64,000 bases of DNA, from assembly GCA_951799425.1 (NCBI GenBank), contig OX637402.1, positions 31,774,492 through 31,838,491 on the forward strand. The letters are read 5' to 3'. How positions within the stretch are numbered: position 1 is the first letter of the stretch; each line of letters begins with the position of its first letter. This DNA comes from Ilex aquifolium. Its lineage: Eukaryota > Streptophyta > Magnoliopsida > Aquifoliales > Aquifoliaceae. The position numbers and the translations under genes were made by a program. A model generated the notes under the pieces. It saw only the letters and a list, made by a program, of their open reading frames with translations. It did no database searches and was not told where the DNA came from. This document shows, piece by piece, positions 36,001 through 46,600 of the stretch.

Positions 36001-37395
36001 TTTTAAAAAAAAAAAAACCCAACTAGTTGTCAACTCAATGATTGGTGGCTCTTTTTTCTTGGAGAAAAGGGTATTTCCACAATAAAAAATATGATAGGTT
36101 CAAATTTACTTTCTCTCTGTCATGGTATATTTAATCACCATTCGTCTTCTTTTCAATTTGAGTTTAAGGTGGTGTTTGATAAAACTGAAAGATAAAGTCT
36201 GAAAGTCGAATGTTGAATTTGTGAACTGTTTGGTATCCACTGAAATTTAAGTACTGAATTGAATTAAACTGTTTGATAACTACACAGAGCTGACGTCTAA
36301 AAATAAATTAGTTTTTCTCTTTCTTGTCTTTTTTTTTCGTGTCGATTGGGGAAAGAAAGTGCGGAGGAGGAATGATTTAAAATGTGTCGATTAAGTTCTC
36401 TCATACATATTTTCCTCTGTTAAATCTTGAACCCTACACTTTTTACAGCATCTTACGAAAAGGGTGAAACCATCAACCACCTTTTGGTCAAAAAAAAAAT
36501 CAACAATCTTTTGGTATGACTTATATAGGCTCTATTGTTTGGAGATCCAAACAAAATTATGGGTCCTAGTTAAAGGCGTGATTTATCAATAACAAAAATA
36601 AATTGAAGGATATAGCTCATTCCCGGCCTATTCCGTATATCAAGAGAGAAAAAATCAGCCAACACGAATATATAATGTAGAGGCTAGTTATCCATGAAAA
36701 AATAAATTGGTGTTCAAGACCCACGGACCAGGTGACTATTTAACCCACTGCTTCCTAATCATCTTGTGCAGTCTCTCATCTTGGGGGGAGCTGATACAAC
36801 ATCAACTACAATGACATGGTGTCTCTCTGTACTACTCAACAACCACCATGCTCTTCAAAAGGTCCAAAACGAATTAGACATCCATGTTGGTAAAGAGAGA
36901 GAAGTGAAGGCATCAGACATAGATAAGTTGGTCTACCTCCAAGCTGTAATGAAGGAAACTCTACGTTTGTACCCACCTACACACCTTTCGCCTCCACGTG
37001 AGTCCATGGAGGATTGCACAGTGGGTGGCTACCACGTTCCGGCCGGCACTCGTGTTTTCTTCAATCTTTGGAAGATTCAACGCGATCCACGAGTGTGGTT
37101 GGATCCTTTAGAGTTTCGTCCAGAAAGGTTTCTTACTAGGCACAAGGATGTGGATGTTAGGGGTCAAGATTTTGAGTTGCTTCCGTTTGGCAGTGGTAGA
37201 AGAGTATGCCCAGGAGTATCTTTGTCCCTGCAAGTTATGTTGTTTACTCTGGCTAGTGTGGTACATGGGTTTGAAATTACTACTCCATCGAATGAGGTGG
37301 TTGATATGACTGAGAGCTTTGGATTCAGCACCCTCAAAGCCACCCCACTTGACGTCCTCCTCACTCCCCGCTTGACTGCTACCATTTATGAATGA
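31834..37395 (+). CDS. Cytochrome P450, CYP82 family (P450-4), with a large intron
   Basis: Exons 31834-32796 and 36772-37395 give 528 residues. The phase-0 intron (CTG|GTAAGT ... TGTGCAG|TC) is 3,975 bp against 380-660 bp in the other three genes. It is swollen by a MULE (33797-35361), a CT microsatellite and other repeats. N-terminal anchor, then [10 protein letters not shown]. Motifs: I-helix GGADTT, K-helix ETLR, FRPERF, haem loop [10 protein letters not shown] with Cys467. Both exons are open and the splice borders keep frame, so the gene looks intact. It could instead be two half genes brought together, but the matching phase and position argue against that. Sequence is CYP82D-like; substrate unknown. 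Confidence 0.88.
33006..33042. repeat. (CT)n microsatellite in the P450-4 intron
   Basis: About 18 uninterrupted CT units; a likely length-polymorphic site. Confidence 0.9.
33797..35361. mobile_element. Mutator-like non-autonomous element inside the P450-4 intron
   Basis: Terminal inverted repeats of about 100 bp starting GGGCAAAATCCAGTTTAC (33797) and ending as its complement at 35361. They are flanked by the exact 9-bp duplication aaagaacta (33788-33796, 35362-35370). 1,565 bp; no transposase frame. Most of the interior is a direct duplication of about 357 bp. Confidence 0.92.
34257..34967. repeat. Two 357-bp direct repeats inside the MULE
   Basis: The block starting 'ttttgggtattcaaaatttc' at about 34265 and ending 'gttgaaaaaaaatctggta' at about 34609 is repeated to about 34967 with few changes. 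Confidence 0.85.
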
Positions 37396-38067
37396 AGTTA
37401 AATAAAGGGTAAATTACACTTTATCCCTTCAACTGTTACCTTTATTTTATTTTGTACCCTCAACAATAAAATTTCTTACATTATATTCTAAAGTATCAAT
37501 TTTATTTCAAATCACTCTAATAAATAATGGCTGTCAATTTTTTGATGACAAATGCGCATATCAATGGTATATACTAACTGATGATGCAAAAATTGGTTTG
37601 TGCACCACAGTCAAGTGAATAATGTAAAATGCAGTAAAATAAGTAGAGAAAGAGAAGACAAGGTTTATAGTGGTTCGGTCAACATGACCTACGTCCACTT
37701 TCAATGGCTAAGTTCGCCGGTATTTTATTAACTCCGGTGTGTTGGGAGCAGAAGGTTACAAGCTTTGAGAGAAGGAGATGAGAGATTTGTCTGAATGAGT
37801 GTCTTTTTCAGATGCCCCCCAGTGATGGGGAAGCTTACAATTTATAGTTGTTTGTGTAGTAATTGAATGGGTAGTTTGACGGTCATAACAGATTGTAGCA
37901 ACTTAATGGCTTTAAACAGCTTGGCGACCCCTCCTCTCCTTGGCGACCTCTCCTCTCCTCAACCGGGAAGGGAGTGCTCTCCAAAGGTCTTGGCCAAATG
38001 ATGAGGGGATGTTGACTTTTTCTAAGCGGTCCGGATGCTCCCTTAGTGGTGTAGCTCCCTAATGAGC
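37396..38067. other. 3' flank of P450-4
   Basis: About 37404-37560 looks like one end of a MITE (gggtaaattacacttta), but no matching opposite end was found. About 37640-37780 has the 'tttatagtggttcggtc' type segment common in plant repeats. No gene is seen. Confidence 0.45.
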
Positions 38068-38465
38068 TTGAGGTGCAGCGTGGGATGTCTGGGCATCAAG
38101 AGCTTGAGGTACAGTCTGGGATGTCTGGACATCAGGAGCTTGAGGTGCGGATGTCTGGGCATCAAGAACTCGGATGTCTGGACATCAAGAGCTTGAGGTG
38201 CGGATGTCTGGACATCAAGAGCTTGAGGTACAGCCTGGGATGTCTGGGCATCAGGAGCTTGAGGTGCGGATGTCTGGGCATCAAGAGCTCGGATGTCTGG
38301 ACATCAAGAGCTTGAGGTGCGGATGTCTGGACATCAAGAGCTTGAGGTGCGGATGTCTGGGCATCAAGAGCTTGTGGTGCGGATGTCTGGGCATCAAGAG
38401 CTTGAGGTGCAGATGTCTGGGCATCAAGAGCTTGAGGTGCAGCCTGGGATGGCTGGGCATCAAGA
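38068..38465. repeat. Minisatellite, 30-bp core with longer variants
   Basis: Roughly a dozen units of the type 'gcttgaggtgcggatgtctg' followed by 'g(g/a)catcaaga', some lengthened by 'cagcctggga' and some shortened. Unit lengths are mostly multiples of three, so long repetitive frames (GHQELEV...; DIKSLRC...) are open on both strands. These are most likely a by-product, not a gene. Confidence 0.9.
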
Positions 38466-41400
38466 GCTGGATATGCTGGATCTCTTGGAGTTGGGCCCTT
38501 GGGCTTGTAACATGAGTTGGGCCCTTGGGCTTGGCCCATCATTAACAATAAGTAACTGTCTATTACACATGTGCATGTCAAAAATTAAGAAAAATACTCA
38601 TTTATGACTTTGTCTTTCTTAAGTTTCAAATTTTCTTTCTCTGACCGACATTCTTTTTCTTTCCATCAACTATTTGATTTCAAAAGAGGTAAAATAAAGT
38701 GATACTAGACACTTTGAGGAAAACTCTTTAGGGTTTTCCTCCCTCTTTTGATAGATTTTCAAGTTTATCGTTATCTATTAGAGTAATATGAAATAAAATT
38801 AATATTTTCGGGTGTAATGCAAAAAAAATTTATAGTTGAAAATGCAAAGTAAAGTGAAAATAATAATTCAAAGGAATAAAGTATAATTTACTTTTAAATA
38901 AATTGCGTGGACTTTATTTTGGTGTTTTAAGTTTGTCTTTCCCTTGAGAATAATCTCTCTTAAACTAGTATTTGTGTATTGTGTGCTTTTTTTCTTTTTT
39001 TATCTATTATCAATTGATTTGGAGTTGAACACTTCAAGATGGTGTTAGATATGGGCTTTGTAAAGGGTTTGAGCAAGACTCAATTTCATTGATCTGATAA
39101 TTAATGTACCCTTCATTCGATAAGAATTGTTATGTCTCAGAATTTTGTTGTTTTTCTTCTGTATATGTTTTCATGCGAATGTGTCGTTAATTGTCGTTAC
39201 TATTAGTTGTAATAAATTAACCATGAACCTATGATTTGCACGTATTTGCGATGAGCTAAAAAGAAAAATAAATATTGCTAATGTAGAAATTTGATTGGTA
39301 GTTAGTGTTGGTAATCTGATCAAAGCGTGACGGTAAGATACTAGTAGAAGACCCTCTAATGCTTAAAAAAAAATTGCATTAGAACATTTCCAACCTTAAT
39401 TGAAATTTAAATTAACATTTGAGTTAAAAAGCTTGATTCGATACAAATTAAGCTTTTAACTCAAATATTGATTCAAATTTAAATAAAAAATTAAATCAAG
39501 ATTGAAGATACTTTAAAAGCATATAATGTGTATGTGTAACTAGTACACCTAAGTTCTTGAAATTCTTCTTCTTTTATTAAGTGGTTTATTATTGTTCCTG
39601 AAATTCTTCTTCTTTTATATAATGTGTATGTGTAGGAGATTTATTATTGTTGTAGAAAGAGCAATAGTATCTGGATTTAATTTATTAACTTAATTTACTT
39701 ACTTAATTACTCATAGTTATTGGATTGATAGAAAGTCTTAATATTTTTAGAAATTTACTACTAATTCAATAGTTCTGATAAATTATATTAATAAATTAAA
39801 TCCAAATAATATTTGTGTTTTCGAAATAATAATGCTGTCTAATAGCTTATTTTTTAATTATTGTTCTTGGTACACAATGATTGATCCTAACCACATAAAA
39901 GCCAGCTAACAAATCTAGTATTCTCCGACATGGGCTTAATTTTTCTTTACTACTACACAACCGCCCTGCCAAATGTGGACGAAAGGATTGGTTCCAACAA
40001 GAGTTAGGATCTATATATAGAACTACTAACATCGACTTCAAAGATATAGTATCATTATCATCATCCATTTGTGACGTGGGAAAACAATGAACTTGATCTC
40101 ACATGGGTTTGATGTGTGCAAGACCTGATCAAGAAAAGCGAACAAGTCAAGACTGCAAAAGATCGTCTGGACCCTTTCAATTTCATGGCCACCCCGTTTG
40201 TTTTGAAGCTCCAAGCTTTTTAAATGACTGATCATTGATCAACTTGCATTAACAGAACAGAACCGCTTGACATTAGAGTAGTAAAGGTATTCGAGTCATG
40301 TTATTACGAATTTGGATTAAGTACTTCAATTATAAGAAATTCTAACACTTATCTGACTTATTTGTTTATCATATCGTAATTAGGTTGATACTAGCAATTC
40401 CTTAGCCTTCTTCACTTAATGCAACCCACATGATGTGTATACAGCATTAATGACTACATCATTATGATGATCACATGCTGTGTGTGTGTGTCTGTGTGAC
40501 CTGTCGTGAAAACAACATGCCCATCACCACTGCTGCTTGCTTCGTTGGCTTCAGGGTAAGGTCCTCCATATGAACAGTCGTCGTTGGACCATCTCAACCC
40601 ATCATCTATCACCATACATATCATTTTCGTGGAGTTATGTATATGACCACATGCATATGGACTGGTTGGTATGATCCATCATTGTGAGATCGACGCTTTC
40701 TCTCCAACGATTTTTAATCCGACTCAAATATAACAATGAAATAAATCTCGAGTCGAACATGGAAATGGAATGAACCTCGACAATTGAGTCGTAAACTTTT
40801 TCTCAAGTGATGACAAATTTTTGGACAATACAAATTGTTCAAGTTACTCTTATACTCTGTTTGGTAGGAATGATAAAAAGTATGAAGAATTGAAAGTAAG
40901 AGTGATACATTTTTTATTCTTCAAGGAAGGAAAGTAGAATTGATACATTTTCCTTCTGACTTTTAAAAATGACTTTTTTTTTTTGTGCTGGCTAAGATTA
41001 AGAGTGATAATCGAGTCATGGCATGTCATGTCAGATTTGTATTGAGTTATTACGGGTTTGTGTTGAACATTAGTCAAACCTAACTCAATCCATTTAACTA
41101 ATTATGTTGTGTCGAGTTGTGAGTTGACCTGTTTATTTTCGTGTCGTGTTCGTGTTTGTATTCATGTTGATCCACATAAACTTTGAATAAAAAATTTAAC
41201 GCTAATATTATATTTTCACTTAATTGAATCCATGTTAATATTTTTTCTACAAACTAAAAATTAACTTAAATAAATATAATAATAATAATAATAATAAGTA
41301 AAAATATCTTTTTATATAATAATTATGTCAGTGTTTAATAAATAGTTACAAATAATTAACATTTTATGTCTATAATATTAATTAAATTATGTTAGTTTCG

Positions 41401-42689
41401 TATTACCATACAAACGAGAAAATAAAAAAAAGTGTTTATTTTTAAATAAACGGATTGATGGTGTCACTTTTGAGTTTAACGGGTTGAACTGAATATGAGT
41501 CTTTTATATTTCTTATTCGTATGTCAGATCATTTTCAAGTTCGTGTCGAGTTATAATCAAGTTCGTGTCATAAAATTCGTGTCAAGTTCGAGTCATGTCA
41601 TCGTGTTGAATCGAAAATTTTCACTTCTAACTAAGATTAAAAAAAAAAAATTAATTTAAAATTTTTATTTTTATTTTTAAATTTATTTAAAAAAATTTAA
41701 AAAATATATATATAAATACATATTTTATCATTATATTTTTATATAAAATTAATGTATATATATATATATCAAAAGATATATAGACAAATCAGATACATCT
41801 CAACACAAATAATTAACTTTTCATTCACTTTTTCTTCCGATTTTGGAGGGATTGATTTTGGTGAGTTATAAAGAAAGTCAATTCATCCACTTTTCCATCA
41901 TTCCTATTTTCCTTCCTTACCAAACATGATGTTTTATTTATCCCTCAAACTTTTCATCCTTTCATTTTTTCATCATACTAAACGGAGCATTAAAAGAGTG
42001 AGATAGAAGCCATTAAATGACTTACGAGAATCAAATTCCTACTTTAGAAGTAACACAATTTAGATGAGAATATGACCGTTGAAACATACTCTTATTTTTT
42101 TACGTCAATCTACTTTTATCTTCCATTATTTGTGGAAGAGTTTACTATAACATAAACATTGGTTGGTCTAGCATATCCATCAATCCATATAAAACATAGC
42201 ACACAGTTCATACTGTTATTATCACAAAATTATAAAATAAATGCAAATTGAGCAAATAGAATATTATTATACACGTCAGAATTTAGTGTTATGATGACTC
42301 TATATTATTAACTGAACATGAATCAAACAATTTATTAACATTTAATTGTGTAGTCCCACATCAATCAAATCTAAGAAGATCTTGACATTCAAACAACAAT
42401 ATTATAAATTTGTCCCTCATTTTAAGTTTCATGCTACGATTGTAATGGATCGAACCACAAGTTTCGCCCAACTTCAATGTGAATCTTATATCACTTGATT
42501 TTAGCTTAATTAATGACAATGAGAACTAAATTCTCTTTATTATATTTTTACTTAATAATAAATATTTTAGCGTGTATAAATGATAGACTCACTAATTATA
42601 ATTAGATAATTTTTATTAATATTAAGTAAAAATATAATGGAAGTAGAATTGTCATATAATTTTTTTGTTCTGAGCACACCCAAGAAATA
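38466..42689. other. Intergenic repeat-rich region
   Basis: No gene is supported. A small palindrome around 39413-39470 (aacatttgagttaaaaagct and its complement) looks like the core of a MITE. About 40852-40960 and 41830-41990 are inverted relative to each other (ctgtttggtaggaatga versus tcat..tactaaacgga), probably the ends of one TIR element of about 1.1 kb. Inside it lies a dispersed 'gtgtcg' repeat (40980-41620). Confidence 0.45.
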
Positions 42690-43420
42690 TTTATATAATA
42701 AAGTACAATACAATTCAAATTTCAAAAGATAAATAAAATGACTTTTGTTATTCGCGGTTCAGATCTTTTTAAATTTTATTTTAAAATTAATCTGACGACT
42801 AATATTAACACTCCAAAATTTAATATGAAAAATAGGGCTCTAAGAATGTATTTTGGGTGATTTTTTAAAAGTGTTTTTAATACTTATAACTTCTCATAAG
42901 TACTTTAAAAAAAAATAATGTTTGAAAATCGTCACACCAATACATCTACCACCACCAGCCCCACTGCCCCACTATAATCACCACTACCACCATCGCCACC
43001 CCACCACCACCACTGTCGCCACCCTACCACACCAGTCGCCCCACTACCACCATCACCTCTTCCATCGCCCCACCACTTCCACTATTGTAACCCCACCACC
43101 ACCACCACCACTGTTGTCGGTAACTTATCACCATCGTCATTATCCCACCATCACTCCTACCACATCACCCCCCACTGCCCCCAACCATCATCACCATTGT
43201 CATTTATAGCTACCACAATTACGATCTGTTGTCATCATCCATTACAACTATTACCGTCTCCCACTATCACTACCACCGCTCGCGCGCCCAATATAACCAG
43301 TGCTTAAATTCTTTTATTTCTCCTCTATTTTTGTAATTTGATTTTAGGCGTGAATAAAAATATGTTTATTGTTGACCATTTTTTTTATTACTCCGTACCT
43401 TCAGACACGAGAAATAACTC
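42690..43420 (+). mobile_element. Degenerate Helitron copy upstream of the kinase gene
   Basis: Plus-strand 5' end TTTATATAATAAAGTACAA at 42690 (the family's TC has become TT), a CCA/CCN-rich tract at 42940-43290, and a 3' end with a decayed hairpin (GTACCTTCAGACAC) followed by GAGAAATAACTC at about 43420. It is the same family as 14292 and 25837, in the opposite orientation. It ends about 240 bp before the kinase start codon. The His/Pro-rich frame in it is the CCN tract. Confidence 0.7.
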
Positions 43421-43662
43421 TATATATGTATTTTAACATATTTTATCTAATATCATACTGCAATCATTACAAGTTAAACCGGAATTATTGGGAAAATGGG
43501 CCCCTTTCATCTTAACCATAGTTAATTAACTCCGGTTCCATCTTCAAATTTTGCCCTTCATTAAACGTGAAAGAGAATACAAAGAGAGACGAAAAAACAG
43601 CTAAACCACTCACGGAGACTTTCATTTCTAAAACTTCCCTGTTGGCGGAATCTAACTACTTG

Positions 43663-46600
43663 ATGTTCCCGCCAAAATCTGAAGCGAGTACGAGGCCACA
43701 TGCCGTCGGGAAGGCGTCGGAGAAGGTAATTGTGGCCGTGAAAGCAGAGAAGGTGATCTCGAAGACCGCATTGGCATGGGCTTTGACTCACGTGGTTCAT
43801 CCCGGCGACTGTATTACGTTGATCGCAGTCTTTTCCGACGAGGAATCCGGTAAGTTCGTGTTCTTAATATTTTAGGTCTAGAATTCTCGATTTATGTTGG
43901 TGATAGTGAAGAGTTTTGAGTAGTGGTGGTTACAGGTGGTAGGAAAAAGTGGAGGTTTCCGAGGTTTACCGGAGATTGCCGGGACGGTGACCGGAAGAAG
44001 TTGTCGGATCGGATATGTCAGATCTCCGAGTCTTGTTCGGAGATGGTTCTTCAATTTCACGATCAAATCGAGGTGAATTCGGAATTTACTGAATTTGCCA
44101 CTTGCTGCTAGTCTTTTTAATTGTTTTCGTGGACTCTTTGGTAATTGCAGTTACAAAAGCTCGTTCTTTAGGTGGGATACTTCTTTCCTTTCCCACATGG
44201 TCAAGTTGGTCACACTCAATTTGAAATCTTTCGAAACCGATGTGGTTTCGTATGAAGTTATAATATGTCCGTTTTATGCAATGTGAGATGATAAAAAGAA
44301 GTTGCAATCAATTTTTTCATTGGATTTCTGGCAATTGATTGAGTCAGGGTTTTAGAAGATTCCTAACTTGTGGGAATCCGACACAAAGTGCTAAAAACTT
44401 AATGAAAGTAATTAAGGGTCGCATGTGCCTAGGAAATGGTGATTTTTAGATTAATAAACACCACGAGAATCGTATTCACTCTTTTTTGGATAATTGATTA
44501 TTTTATTGGAATATACTGCTGCTCATCATATTGCTCCACCTAACTTAGTATTTATTATTGCTTCACTATTCAAAAACTCTGTTCATTGGAATGTAGGTCA
44601 TGGTGCGGATTAAGGTGGTATCTGGTTTATCTACTGGGGCAGTGGCAGCTGAAGCAAAGGGCAACGCAGCCAACTGGGTCATATTGGACAAGTAATTAAA
44701 CATAAAAGTATTTTTCTGTTTTCTAATCTATTGCTATAGTAGATCAGTGTTTAATTTCTCTCTATTCACTTTAGTGGGCATTTTAAGAGGAGCGGATTCG
44801 AACTCGTTGAATGTGTATAGTGAATAACACAAGCATATATAATTGAGAATATTCTGTGGTTGGGCTGTCTCTATATCTTACTCATCTCAGTGCTTGGAAA
44901 TGAATTGAGAATATGAGGTTTGTTCAAGCAAATTGTTATAGTTGCATGCAGTTATACCTAACGGCTAACATGAGTGATCTTGCCAGTGGACTTGATATCT
45001 CTGACTTGTTTATAGCTTTCCTGCAATCTTTCAAGTCCACCCAAACTATCAAGCAAATTGGTCAAACCCTATGAACTACCTTTACCCTCCCCCCCCCCCC
45101 CCAAAAAAAAAGGAAAAAAGAAAAAGAAAACAGCGTAAAAAATGCAAGAATTGATTTTGGGATTTGCCTTAGAGCCAGTTGAGCATAAAAATAAAACAGT
45201 TAAAGGGGCTAGGATATGTTTTTTGGAGGATACTTGGGTTGGGGACTGGGGAGTCTTTATTATCTAGTCTTTTTCCTCATCTTTGTGAACTTTCCAGCAA
45301 TGATGGTCTTTGTGGTGCTTCGTTGTGCAGTCTTTACTCTTATCCTATTTCTAGGACTTTTAGATTTTGTAGGAATCTTAATGATAGAGAATGCTTGGAT
45401 TCATTGGTACTTCTTTCTTTGCTTGGTAATGTTTCTTGAAATCAAAATCAGCTTGCTGACAAGAGATGTTGGACTTAGGATATTGATCCAGTGGGTGTGT
45501 TTTCATGTAAATCGTTCTTTGAATCGTTAATTTGATGATTCCACTCTTTCATTGTTTATTCCATCATTGAGGATTTGGAAAGTCAATGTGCCTTGAAAGG
45601 TAGAACATAGTGCATGGTTGATTGTCCGTGGTAAGATTAACACTAATGATGTGTTTCAAAGGAGGAGACCTAAGATTTGTTTTCTTTTGCAGAGGTGTGT
45701 TATGTGTAGAAATGATAGTGAGGTAGTGGATCATTTATTTTTGCATTGTCCAACAGCGTTCTCACTTTGAAACAAGTTGTTTAATTTTTTGGGTTTTTGT
45801 TGGGTGGTGCCAAGCTCCATTTTTTAAATGATTAGTTTAAATGTTACGGGTTTGGAAGGATAGAAAGATGAAGACTCTTTGGCAGAATGCTTTTTTTTGC
45901 TAGTATTTGGGTGATTTGGTTGGAAAGGAATTTGAGAATCTTTGATGATAAAAGTGAGTAGTAGGAAGGTTTATGGGATTGGATATTTTTCTTGGCTTCT
46001 TTTTGGGCATCTGTGTCTAAGGATTTTGCGAATATTCCTCCTTTCTGTATTACTGTGAGTTGGACAGCCTTGTATGGGATGTAGCATGAAAATATTGCAT
46101 TGTTTTTGCTTTTGTGCTGTATGACTTTTCCTATCTTTGAGTTGAATGTATTGCATGACTAGAAAAATTTGAAGTTTTTAACCACTTCTGGTTCTGTTCT
46201 GATGAAACAGAAAATTGAAGCGAGAACATAAGCATTGCATGCAGGAACTTCACTGCAACATTGTAGTGATGAAGGGCTCTCAACCGAAAGTCCATAGGCT
46301 GAATTTAGGATGTCCTAATGAACCACAAACCCCCTTTTTTTCTGCTGCTTCTTCCCCTATTTCTGAGAGTGCCAAGTTGCAATCCCATGGGATGAAGCAT
46401 TCTACTCCTATCAGCAGTCCTGAGGAACCAACTACTTCCTATACAAGAACATCTGGAGAGATTTCATCATGTAGTCCAGACACAGGAACTTCTCCTTTCC
46501 TTGTCTATGAACAAAATCCGCTGTTTGAAGGATTGAACAAAGGAAAATATATGCCTATTTCTAAATGGAATAATTTGGATGATTTATTTATTGTGATGGA

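Noticed and set aside
38073-38607. Long repetitive frames in the minisatellite as a repeat protein gene
   Set aside because: All frames on both strands are open for the same reason (unit length divisible by three) and there is no promoter or unique flank.
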